Shown: piece by piece, positions 25,572-32,644 of the stretch
Layout of the letters: every line of letters begins with the position of its first letter
Numbering within the stretch: position 1 is the first letter of the stretch
Assembly: GCA_026391475.1 (NCBI GenBank)
Contig: JAPLED010000063.1
Location: 1-32,644, forward strand
Direction: 5' to 3'
DNA from: Bacteroidia bacterium
GTDB lineage: Bacteria > Bacteroidota > Bacteroidia > Bacteroidales > VadinHA17
DNA: 32,644 nucleotides
Notes under the pieces: generated by a model
The model's input: only the letters and a program-made list of their open reading frames with translations
What the model was told of the DNA's origin: nothing
Databases searched by the model: none
Made by a program: the position numbers and the translations under genes

Positions 25572-26150
25572 ATGAAGAATGACATTATATTATCAGGAGT
25601 AGGAGGACAGGGTATCTTGTCAATTGCAGCTACTATTGGCTTGGCTGCGGTTGCGAATAACCTCTTTATCAAGCAATCGGAAGTTCACGGAATGAGCCAG
25701 AGAGGTGGAGATGTTCAGTCGCATCTGAGGCTTTCCGATAAGCCGGTTTCTTCTGATCTGATCCCTTATGGGAAAGCAAACCTGATAATCTCTGTTGAAC
25801 CGATGGAATCATTGAGATATCTTCCATGGCTTTCAAAAGATGGCTGGCTGGTAACCAACTCAATCCCTTTTAATAATATACCTGACTATCCACCAGTAGA
25901 TGAGATAATAAAAGAGATAAAAAAGATTAAAAACCATATCATTATTGATGCAGATGCAATAGCCAGGGAAGTAGGATCAGCACACTCCGGTAATATTGTT
26001 ATTCTGGGAGCTGCGTCCCAATTTATTGATATGTCTTTTGAAAGCCTCGAAAATGCAATCAGGAAGCTATTTGGACGAAAAGGTGAAGAGGTTGTTGAAG
26101 CCAATCTGAAAGCGCTTAAAGCCGGAAGAGAATTCGTTTTCAAAACTTGA
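25572..26150 (+). CDS. iorB: Indolepyruvate ferredoxin oxidoreductase, beta subunit
   Basis: Encodes 192 residues from ATG 25572. The track start at 25503 would overlap iorA. The domain is the gamma-type pyruvate oxidoreductase fold: MKNDIILSGVGGQGILSIAATIGLAA, then KQSEVHGMSQRGGDVQSHLRLSD and SVEPMESLRYLPWLS. With IorA it forms the aryl-pyruvate oxidoreductase. The last 11 bp overlap the convergent barrel-protein gene. IorAB indicates anaerobic amino-acid metabolism. Confidence 0.93.
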   Translation: MKNDIILSGVGGQGILSIAATIGLAAVANNLFIKQSEVHGMSQRGGDVQSHLRLSDKPVSSDLIPYGKANLIISVEPMESLRYLPWLSKDGWLVTNSIPFNNIPDYPPVDEIIKEIKKIKNHIIIDADAIAREVGSAHSGNIVILGAASQFIDMSFESLENAIRKLFGRKGEEVVEANLKALKAGREFVFKT

Positions 26151-27129
26151 ATAGAGCATTCAGGAAAAATGCATCAGTAATCTGTCTGCCAGGGTTATAA
26201 GGATACGTGCCTTGGTAATTCAAAGCCATTTTTACATTCTGGCTGAAAGTGTACTGAACGCCAATTATTGCGAAGCTTCCATCCATTTGGTAATTCCATT
26301 GAATAATATCACCTGGTACTATAACTGAAGAGGAATAATCATATCGTACGAAGATTTCTGCCTTTTTGGAAATACTGATTGCACCGGTTCCTGATAAGCC
26401 CCAGGCATGATGTCCTCCGATCATATCAAGATTTGATTTGTAACTTGCTTCAGCTCCGAATGTTATGAGTTCATTTTTAAATCCGGCAAATCCGATCAGA
26501 GTGTATTGCAATATCCCTTGTGGCTTAGTTACATCTCCATATAGTCTTATTGCCAATTGTTTAACAGGAGTAATTGTTAAACCTGCTGAAGTTTTTACGC
26601 TATTATCAAGTTGAAGTTCCGAATAACCTTCTCCGTTCATTAATGTAAAATCAGCTCTTAAAATATCATTGAATTTATAATCCATTGCCAGGCCAAGATC
26701 TGCTACAAAACCATACCCGTTAATTGATTGATATGTGTTTGCGATATATCTTTTCCCCCAGAATTTTTGCTGAAAATCAAAAAGTCGTGTACCTGTAATC
26801 CCAAAGTAGATATTGAGATTGTCTTTTGACCAGGAGATGGATGCTTCCCTGAAATAAGCGTACCTGCGGTGAGTTGATCCCAACGCAAGTTCTTCCGGAC
26901 TCCCGATATTAACAATTATTGTAGCAGAAAAATTACCCCCGGGGAGATAATTGTAACCAAGGTAAGCCCTGTTCAATCCGAAACCTATTGTTTGTGCCGT
27001 ATCATTAAGATTGTAATGAAAATCTGTAAAAATTTCAGCAATCGGCTTCCCCTTATTTTCTGTAGTTTGAGAATTAATAATCTGGCATAAAAAGAGAGAG
27101 ACTAGCAAAACAGGCAGTATCTTTTTCAT
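26140..27129 (-). CDS. Outer-membrane beta-barrel protein (porin-like)
   Basis: Encodes 329 residues. A signal peptide (MKKILPVLLVSLFLCQIINSQ) is followed by alternating strands with aromatic belts and glycine-rich turns (AYLGYNYLPGGNFSATIIVNIG, INGYGFVADLGLAMDYKF) and a C-terminal aromatic residue (FFLNALFKF), typical of a barrel of about 14-16 strands. The text is like phosphate-selective-porin or putative-porin families, but no substrate can be assigned. It converges on iorB with an 11-bp overlap, so both ends are under double coding constraint. Confidence 0.8.
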   Translation of the reverse strand: MKKILPVLLVSLFLCQIINSQTTENKGKPIAEIFTDFHYNLNDTAQTIGFGLNRAYLGYNYLPGGNFSATIIVNIGSPEELALGSTHRRYAYFREASISWSKDNLNIYFGITGTRLFDFQQKFWGKRYIANTYQSINGYGFVADLGLAMDYKFNDILRADFTLMNGEGYSELQLDNSVKTSAGLTITPVKQLAIRLYGDVTKPQGILQYTLIGFAGFKNELITFGAEASYKSNLDMIGGHHAWGLSGTGAISISKKAEIFVRYDYSSSVIVPGDIIQWNYQMDGSFAIIGVQYTFSQNVKMALNYQGTYPYNPGRQITDAFFLNALFKF

Positions 27130-27194
27130 TAATTATTATTATCAGAATAATTTTTATTTTATTTGATAAAGATAATAACCCAAATTTAATTCAT

Positions 27195-28707
27195 ATGAAA
27201 CGTCTGTTGTTTTTCTTATCATGTTCAGTATCTCTCTTTTTTCAACCGCCCAAAAGGCTGATTTCAAAGCAGCTGAAAAATTAATCCTGATACGCAAGGA
27301 CAGGCAACTGAAAAACCTTGATGTGTGCCTTGTTAATGCTGAAACCGGAGTTCTTTCTGTTCTCTTTAGCGAGCAAACATGGCCCTATTTTAATAATGAG
27401 TATACCCGTTTATCTGTCCTTAATGAGGGAAATGATATAATCTGGTGGTCAGAAAGAACAGGATGGGGTCAACTTTATCTCTACGATGGAAAAGGGAATC
27501 TGAAGAACCAGATCACTAACGGGTATTTTGTTACAGGAAGGGTTGAACGGATAGATACCCTTGGAAGAATGTTATATTTTGAGGCTTTTGGAAGAGAACG
27601 GGGGTCCACCCGTATTACAGCATGAAATACAAAGCCTCTATTGACAGAGGAGGAATGACCCTTATTACAAAAGAGGGTGCCAACCATTCGTTCACAATGT
27701 CGAAATCAAACAAATACTTTGTTGATACTTACTCAACAGTGGATAAAGTTCCTGAAGCAGTTCTACGGGATAATAACGGGAATATAATTCTCAGTCTCGA
27801 AAGGGCTGATATTTCCCAGCTCTACAAAGCAGGATGGAAAATGCCCGAAACTATTGTTGTTAAAGCAAAAGACGGTGTTACAGACTTGTACGGTGTTATG
27901 TATAAGCCTTTTGATTTTGACTCCACCAGAAAATACCCTGTCATCTCTTATGTTTACCCTGGTCCTCAAACCGAATCGGTACAATATTCATTCACTGTTA
28001 CAGGTGGTAAAAATGTGGCTCTTGCCCAACTTGGTTTTATAGTTGTAAACTTTGGCCATCGCGGTGGTAGCCCGATAAGAAATAATTACTATCACACTTT
28101 TGGCTACAGCGACCTCAGAGATTATGCTCTTGCCGACGATAAATATGGTATTGAACAACTTGCCGATATATTTAAATTTATCGATATAAGCAGGGTTGGT
28201 ATATATGGTCATTCCGGTGGCGGATTCATGTCGACGGCTGCAATTCTATCATATCCTGATTTTTATGATGTCGCCGTTTCCTCTTCCGGTAATCATGATA
28301 ATAATATTTATAATCAGTGGTGGGGTGAAACTCATAATGGTGTCTCAGAGGTTGAAAAGAAGGTAACCAGGAAGGATGAAATAAAAGATAGCCTCAATAA
28401 AAAGAAGGAGGTGGAAATTTCATTTAAAGGGGTTGTTGAGAAAAACCAGGATCTTGCAAAAAACCTCAAAGGCCATCTGATGCTTGTTACCGGAGATATA
28501 GATAGTAATGTTCATCCCGGGAATACACTCAGGGTAGTTGATGCACTTATTGCGGCAAATAAACGATTTGATTTCATGATGTTACCTGGTCAGCGACATG
28601 CTTATGGAAATGATGTTCCCTATTTCGACAGGATTATGTGGTATTATTTTGCTGAATATCTTCTGGGGGATTACAGAACCAGTGTGGATCTGCTTGAATT
28701 CGAATAG
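27195..28707 (+). pseudogene. Dipeptidyl-peptidase IV (S9B) gene with two frameshifts and an internal deletion
   Basis: Start ATG 27195 gives a signal peptide MKRLLFFLSCSVSLFF, but the frame breaks at a T-run (27237-27242). The next frame continues STAQKADFKAAEKLILIRKDRQLKNLDV to a stop at 27625. A second break at a G-run (27600-27604) moves to the frame 27622-28707. Adding one base at each run restores a continuous reading. The signal-proximal DFKAAEK text joins directly to late propeller text (ELIWWSER-like NDIIWWSERTGWGQLYLYDG), so roughly 250-330 residues of the usual propeller are missing. The C-terminal hydrolase domain is intact: nucleophile GHSGGGF, Asp in TGDIDSNVHPGNT, His in LPGQRHAYG. 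The intact enzyme would cleave X-Pro dipeptides in the periplasm. Either a decayed gene or an assembly error. Confidence 0.85.
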
Positions 28708-28757
28708 CATTTCCCTGAAATTGTTTAACTTGTAGACAGGAATAAAAAGGTGTGCCC

Positions 28758-30308
28758 ATGGTAAATGATTCAGTTAATAAAGCGGAAAAATTTCTGTCAA
28801 TAGCTTCACAGTTTAAACTTGGCAGCCTTGTTACTGAATCACCTCATCCTGCTACAAGCGACCTGTCATCTCTGGCTGTAAATAATCTGCCGGAGGCTAT
28901 TTCAATATTGAAGGAACTCGATAGGCAGACTATCAGGGTTTTATCAGAGAAGAAGAAACAGATATGCTATCTGAAAGATATCATCCATGATACATTAAAA
29001 TCAGGAAATAACATCTTTTTCTGCGGATGCGGAGCTACCGGACGATTATCTCTTACCATTGAAACGCTCTGGCGCCAGGTATATGAAAAAAATAATATTA
29101 AAGACAGGGTATTCAGTTTTATGGCAGGAGGGGATGTTGCTCTTATCCGTTCTATAGAAAACTTCGAGGATTTTCCTCATTACGGAGCCCGACAACTGCT
29201 GGAATCCGGATTTAAAGATGGCGACCTGTTGATTGGCACTACTGAAGGTGGTGAAACTCCCTTCGTGATCGGCGCTGTGGAAAAAGCAACACAAATATCA
29301 AAAAGGAAACCATTTTTTATGTACTGCAATCCCGATGAAATTTTATGCGAGGTAGCAGAAAGATCAAAACTGGTGATTCAAAATCCTGATATTGAAAAGA
29401 TAAATCTTACTGTCGGGCCAATGGCTATCACAGGAAGTACGAGGATGCAGTCATCGACAATTCTCCTTGCATTCGCAGGGATTGCACTATTTTATTATAA
29501 GGATAGTAATGAAACGATCGAAAAAGAGATAGATGGTTTTATCAGGTTTTGGGATTCTGCGGATACTCAGTTTATCGAAAAATTCATTGTTCTGGAATCT
29601 GATTATTATAAAAACGGAGACTATTTATTATATGAAACTGATAATCAGTTAGGCATAACGGTTATTACGGATACCACTGAGCGTTCACCGACATTCAGTT
29701 TATTTCCATTTGAAAATGCAAATGAAGCAGAACAGAATTTGTCCCTCTGTTATCTTTTTATGCCCGATGCAGCAGATAGTGAAAAGGCATGGGAGAAACT
29801 ATTATGGAGATCTCCAAGGACACTGGAGTGGCCCGATATAAATGGTATCGCTTCCAGAGAACGATTACTTGGTTTTGATTTCAGTAGTAAAGTTCTTTCA
29901 AGGAGAGAACACCAACAAAAACCTATCAGGCAGCACCGGTTTAAAATATTGTACGATCAAAACGGAATTAACTTTACACTGGGTAATGAAAGACATTTTT
30001 TAACTACCCCTTTTTCAAACCCGCTCTTTACGCACCTTATACTTAAGATGATTTTAAATGTTCATTCTACGCTTATAATGGGAAGATTGGGAAGGTACGA
30101 AGGAAATGTGATGACATATGTAAGAGCCAGTAACAATAAGTTGATCGACAGGGCGATAAGATATATCGATCTGCTTATGAAAAATAAAAAAATCAATCTA
30201 CCGTACCACACTCTTGCTCATATCCTTTTCGAAATGATTGAAAAAACACCCTCTGACCAATCAATAGTTCTGGCAACTGTAGAGGAGATAGTAAAGCGTA
30301 ATAAATAA
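28758..30308 (+). CDS. SIS-domain protein of the GCKR/MurQ superfamily
   Basis: Encodes 516 residues from ATG 28758; the track start is a GTG two codons earlier. The N-terminal text TESPHPATSDLSSL matches the MurQ/GCKR opening motif. Sugar-phosphate isomerase (SIS) signatures follow: FFCGCGATGRLSL, FMAGGDVALIRSIENFEDF, TTEGGETPFVIGAVEKA and VGPMAITGSTRMQSST, the last close to the GCKR form. It is longer than MurQ (about 300) and nearer in length to GCKR, with a second half (about 280-516) that could be a second, divergent SIS domain. The MurQ catalytic glutamate in the DASE motif is not clearly present (TIETLW here), so etherase activity is doubtful. It may sense or process a phosphosugar. 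Confidence 0.8.
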   Translation: MVNDSVNKAEKFLSIASQFKLGSLVTESPHPATSDLSSLAVNNLPEAISILKELDRQTIRVLSEKKKQICYLKDIIHDTLKSGNNIFFCGCGATGRLSLTIETLWRQVYEKNNIKDRVFSFMAGGDVALIRSIENFEDFPHYGARQLLESGFKDGDLLIGTTEGGETPFVIGAVEKATQISKRKPFFMYCNPDEILCEVAERSKLVIQNPDIEKINLTVGPMAITGSTRMQSSTILLAFAGIALFYYKDSNETIEKEIDGFIRFWDSADTQFIEKFIVLESDYYKNGDYLLYETDNQLGITVITDTTERSPTFSLFPFENANEAEQNLSLCYLFMPDAADSEKAWEKLLWRSPRTLEWPDINGIASRERLLGFDFSSKVLSRREHQQKPIRQHRFKILYDQNGINFTLGNERHFLTTPFSNPLFTHLILKMILNVHSTLIMGRLGRYEGNVMTYVRASNNKLIDRAIRYIDLLMKNKKINLPYHTLAHILFEMIEKTPSDQSIVLATVEEIVKRNK

Positions 30309-30313
30309 AATAA

Positions 30314-30344
30314 AGAGGCTGTTTCTTAAAATGGAACAGCCTCT
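30314..30344. terminator. Bidirectional terminator hairpin between convergent genes
   Basis: A 12-bp stem AGAGGCTGTTTC / GGAACAGCCTCT with one T-G wobble and a 7-base loop (30326-30332). It lies 5 bp after the SIS gene stop and 40 bp from the ssb stop. On the minus strand an AT-rich, T-containing stretch follows, and on the plus strand only a weak T content, so it best serves ssb. Confidence 0.75.
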
Positions 30345-30384
30345 CTTCACCGAAAATGCAGCGAACATTTTCCGGTACCCCGGC

Positions 30385-30756
30385 TTATTCATCCTTGTCC
30401 GGTTCCTCTTTTCCCTTGTCCTTTCCTGATCTGAGCAGGATAAGATCATTAAGAACAATCTCAGTAATGTTCTTTGTGGCACCCTTCTTATCCTCATAAG
30501 TGCGATAGACGATCCTGCCTTCAACTGCTACCTGCCGGCCTTTTTTCAGATACTTCCCGGCGATATCAGCCAGTCCGTTCCATGCAACGATGTTATGCCA
30601 TGTAGTTTCGTTAACCTTCTGACCATCAGAATTTTTATACCCATCATCGGTGGCAAGTGTGAAATGGGTTACTTTTTTTCCGGTCTCGGTGGTTTTTGTT
30701 TCCGGATCCTGACCAAGATTTCCGATCAGGGTGACTCTGTTTTTTAATGAATTCAT
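30385..30756 (-). CDS. ssb: Single-stranded DNA-binding protein
   Basis: Encodes 123 residues. An OB-fold starts at the N-terminus: MNSLKNRVTLIGNLGQDPETK, THFTLATDDGY, TTWHNIVAWNGLADIAGKYLKKGRQVAVEGRIVYRTYEDKKG. It should bind single-stranded DNA in replication or repair. The C-terminus is acidic (KEEPDKDE) but lacks the usual final Pro-Phe tip that recruits partner proteins, and it is shorter than housekeeping SSB (about 140-180). It may be an accessory SSB. It is convergent with the SIS gene and divergent from the zinc-finger gene. Confidence 0.92.
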   Translation of the reverse strand: MNSLKNRVTLIGNLGQDPETKTTETGKKVTHFTLATDDGYKNSDGQKVNETTWHNIVAWNGLADIAGKYLKKGRQVAVEGRIVYRTYEDKKGATKNITEIVLNDLILLRSGKDKGKEEPDKDE

Positions 30757-30920
30757 GACTTTAAGTTTTAATTTGACATTAGTTTAATTTCTTAGCAAAC
30801 TTAAGCCACCCTCTGATACTGTTCCGGTTATTAAGCATTTATATTCGGTTTGTAATCATTTATAGTCGTTTGTATCCGTTTGAAAATGTTTTTTTATATC
30901 TTTATCAAAACATTAGTGCT

Positions 30921-31286
30921 GTGGAAAAGAAATGTCTCGATTGCGGCGACACCTTGCGTGGTCGTACCGATAAGAAATTCTGTTCTGATCAGTGCCGGAA
31001 TAATTATAACAACAGGCAGAACCGTGATTCAAACAATTTTGTCAGAAATGTTCACGGGCTGTTGAGAAAGAACAGAAGAATCCTTTCAGATCTCTATTCT
31101 GAAGGTAAAGTGAAAGTTCATAAAGATGCCCTTTTTGCCCTGGGTTATAACTTTAGTTTCTTTACCCATATTATTGAAACAACACAGGGCCAGAAGTTTC
31201 ATTATTGCTTTGAATACGGTTATCGCGAAACAGGTGATGATTTTCTGGAATTAAAACAAAATAGTCAATATATTGAATATCAATAA
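30921..31286 (+). CDS. Small zinc-finger-like protein
   Basis: Encodes 121 residues from GTG 30921 (then EKKCLDCGDTLRGRTDKKFCSDQCRNNYNNRQN). The 30870 track start is a TTG upstream with no homology. CxxC and CxxxC pairs suit a zinc-binding site, and the rest (LRKNRRILSDLYSEGKVKVHKDALFALGYNF) is basic and helical, ending in an aromatic-rich strand region. Similar short proteins occur in Bacteroidota without a known role. Nucleic-acid binding is plausible. It is divergent from ssb. Confidence 0.75.
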   Translation: MEKKCLDCGDTLRGRTDKKFCSDQCRNNYNNRQNRDSNNFVRNVHGLLRKNRRILSDLYSEGKVKVHKDALFALGYNFSFFTHIIETTQGQKFHYCFEYGYRETGDDFLELKQNSQYIEYQ

Positions 31287-31324
31287 AAAACCCCCCTTGC
31301 CCCCAATTGGTGGGATGGGGGGGT
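31285..31324 (-). terminator. Terminator-like GC-rich hairpin for the DUF4251 gene
   Basis: ACCCCCC (31290-31296) pairs with GGGGGGT (31318-31324), with an inner CCAATTGG core. On the minus strand it is followed by a T6 run (A31285-31290 on the plus strand), and it sits just beyond the 31334 gene stop, so it fits a terminator for that gene. Confidence 0.7.
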
Positions 31325-31333
31325 AAAAGATCT

Positions 31334-31879
31334 TCAGATCACAATGCTTTCCTGAAGTGGAATGTTTATCTTGTCTTTTATCGGAACAATGCGCCCTGAG
31401 TATCTTACGAAATCAATTCTGAGACTTGAAACCGAAACATTGCAGAACCCGTTTTTGCTGATTGTAAGATTTACATCGAATGAATTATCTCCTCCTCTGC
31501 CTACATCCATTTTTATTTTATATGCACCATCAGAAGAGTCGTTTGATAATTCATAATTCATAGATTTTCCAATCATATCTATTGCAGCAATTGGCATACC
31601 ATATTGTCTGCCAAGATAAGCAGCACTTATAATAGCTCTGTCTCCATCAATAATAATGTAATTAGCTCTTGGAACAAGATCTACCCTTCCTCCGTGTGAA
31701 TAATAGACCCGATCGAATCTTATTATGAACCTTCTCGATTCAACAGCTTTTTTAATTACTGTCTGTTCAGCAAGATTCTTATTTTTTCTAAGTTCAATCC
31801 TTGTTGATTTTGCCTCTTTGGTTGTCATGCAGGATGACATGACCATGAGAATCATAATAATATAAAACAGCTTTTTCAT
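31334..31879 (-). CDS. DUF4251-like lipoprotein
   Basis: Encodes 181 residues from ATG 31879 (MKKLFYIIMILMVMSSC, a lipoprotein signal). The 31915 track start is upstream of the signal. The mature part has the DUF4251 pattern: ESRRFIIRFDRVYY, ANYIIIDGDRAIISAAYLGRQYG, then GFCNVSVSSLRIDFVRYSGRI. The family is found in Bacteroidota, is exported, and has no known function. It lies upstream of the hairpin terminator and downstream of the partial PIG-L gene on the same strand. Confidence 0.85.
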   Translation of the reverse strand: MKKLFYIIMILMVMSSCMTTKEAKSTRIELRKNKNLAEQTVIKKAVESRRFIIRFDRVYYSHGGRVDLVPRANYIIIDGDRAIISAAYLGRQYGMPIAAIDMIGKSMNYELSNDSSDGAYKIKMDVGRGGDNSFDVNLTISKNGFCNVSVSSLRIDFVRYSGRIVPIKDKINIPLQESIVI

Positions 31880-31945
31880 GGCAGTATATTTTACTCTGTG
31901 TAAGTCAAATATCATGCCAGTTGATCGATTCTATCGCGTTATTTA

Positions 31946-32644
31946 TTATTTTAAAAAAGGAAAGTAGTAACTGATATTTTCTTTTGTGAGACGAGTGCCA
32001 TAGCCGGAATCCTGGAATGCTTCGCAATAATTAATTTTAGCCCCTTTTTCACTCCCGTAAAGTTCAATCAGTTTATCCCGATAAGGCGTTGCACTAGATC
32101 CGTTTTTTCTGGTTTCACCAAGCCATGCTCTCCTGTCGGCATCCGAAACAGGAACCTGATCAAGATCCCCCCTGTTAAATGGCAGCCATTCGTACATCTG
32201 CGACTTGTGCTGATGATACATATCAATTTTCTTTTCAATTACATCATCTATGTCGATGCAAACATCAGCTTTAAAAGGTTCGGGATGAATAAACCCGTCA
32301 CTCATGAAGAGAAACAGAGGATTCTTCTGAAGGTGAGGAACCTTGGGTAGTATTGTTGGTACTGTCACCATATAGGCGGCATCAAGCACCAGAACACCCG
32401 TATATCTGTGATCAGGATGATAATCGTATGGTCGCGGGAAGATAACAATATCAGCCTTTTGCTCCCTGATAATCTTTATGATCTGTAATCGGTTCTTATA
32501 AGTCGGCATTAATTGTCCGTCGTGATTGTCCAATGTTATGTACCTTACTCCAATGACTTCCCCGGCCTTCCGTGCTTCTTCTCTGCGGATTTTTGCCAGT
32601 TCCTTAGCCTTGATTTTCTGATGGCCGGCATCACCATTTGTAAC
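31946..32644 (-). CDS. PIG-L-family deacetylase, 5' end cut off
   Basis: The track starts it at 32533, but the frame is open to the right edge (32644) and reads VTNGDAGHQKIKAKELAKIRR upstream, so the gene begins outside the window. At least 232 residues. PIG-L/LmbE signatures include NGDAGH, YITLDNHDG and the metal-binding DYHPDHRYTG. These are zinc-dependent hydrolases that remove acetyl groups from N-acetyl-sugars or related compounds. The substrate is unknown. The C-terminal half (VIEKKIDMYHQHKSQMYEWLP) is as expected for the family. Confidence 0.88.
   Translation of the reverse strand, partial: VTNGDAGHQKIKAKELAKIRREEARKAGEVIGVRYITLDNHDGQLMPTYKNRLQIIKIIREQKADIVIFPRPYDYHPDHRYTGVLVLDAAYMVTVPTILPKVPHLQKNPLFLFMSDGFIHPEPFKADVCIDIDDVIEKKIDMYHQHKSQMYEWLPFNRGDLDQVPVSDADRRAWLGETRKNGSSATPYRDKLIELYGSEKGAKINYCEAFQDSGYGTRLTKENISYYFPFLK

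Overview
The window looks like a chromosomal piece of a Bacteroidota genome, most likely Bacteroidales-like. The reasons are a SusC/SusD pair, many lipoproteins with Bacteroidota-style signal peptides, two Fib_succ_major-domain proteins, a DUF4251-like lipoprotein, AT-rich spacers and few clear Shine-Dalgarno sites. I see no tRNA, rRNA, CRISPR array, transposase or phage gene. Both ends cut through a gene.

Layout. (1) 1-4914, minus strand: a three-gene operon of exported proteins, namely an FG-GAP/ASPIC-UnbV lipoprotein, an HzsA-like beta-propeller lipoprotein with one haem motif, and a YVTN beta-propeller/MauG-like c-type cytochrome running off the left edge. (2) 4915-5262: a repeat-rich spacer with four 35-bp degenerate tandem units, two carrying the palindrome CTCACGTGAG, followed by three 11-bp tandem units. 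(3) 5263-7268, minus strand: an OmpR-family response regulator and a sensor kinase whose catalytic domain is broken by a small deletion and frameshift. (4) 7712-16026, plus strand: SusC, SusD, a strong terminator, and a second, 1102-residue FG-GAP/ASPIC lipoprotein. (5) 16142-18841: two Fib_succ_major proteins whose C-terminal ends look like diversity-generating-retroelement (DGR) variable regions, lying in a partial tandem duplication that left a 35-codon stub of a neighbouring lipoprotein gene, then two small lipoproteins. (6) 18982-23448: an ankyrin-repeat protein with a possible outer-membrane barrel, a beta-lactamase-fold serine hydrolase, a TonB-like protein and a carboxypeptidase-regulatory-domain protein. 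(7) 23449-28707: a REP-like three-hairpin element, iorA and iorB, an outer-membrane barrel protein and a damaged dipeptidyl-peptidase IV gene. (8) 28758-32644: a GCKR/MurQ-like SIS protein, a single-stranded DNA-binding protein, a small zinc-finger protein, a DUF4251 lipoprotein and a partial PIG-L deacetylase.

How the parts may work together. Most products are envelope proteins. SusC/SusD import a ligand using TonB energy. The FG-GAP/ASPIC and haem proteins suggest a surface or periplasmic redox or binding function. The two-component pair sits between the cytochrome operon and the susCD operon, and both flanking spacers carry three TTAA-centred direct repeats with an exact 11-bp period, the geometry used by OmpR/PhoB-type regulators. 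This suggests, but does not prove, that one regulator controls both sides. IorAB ferments or assimilates aryl-pyruvates, and the peptidase and serine hydrolase fit a peptide-using anaerobe.

The strongest candidates for a second look are the DGR-like tails with the duplication around them, the 11-bp phased sites on both sides of the two-component genes, the 35-bp repeat array, and the HzsA-like cytochrome operon. Two genes (the histidine kinase and DPP IV) carry both deletions and frameshifts, so either gene decay or assembly error must be considered.
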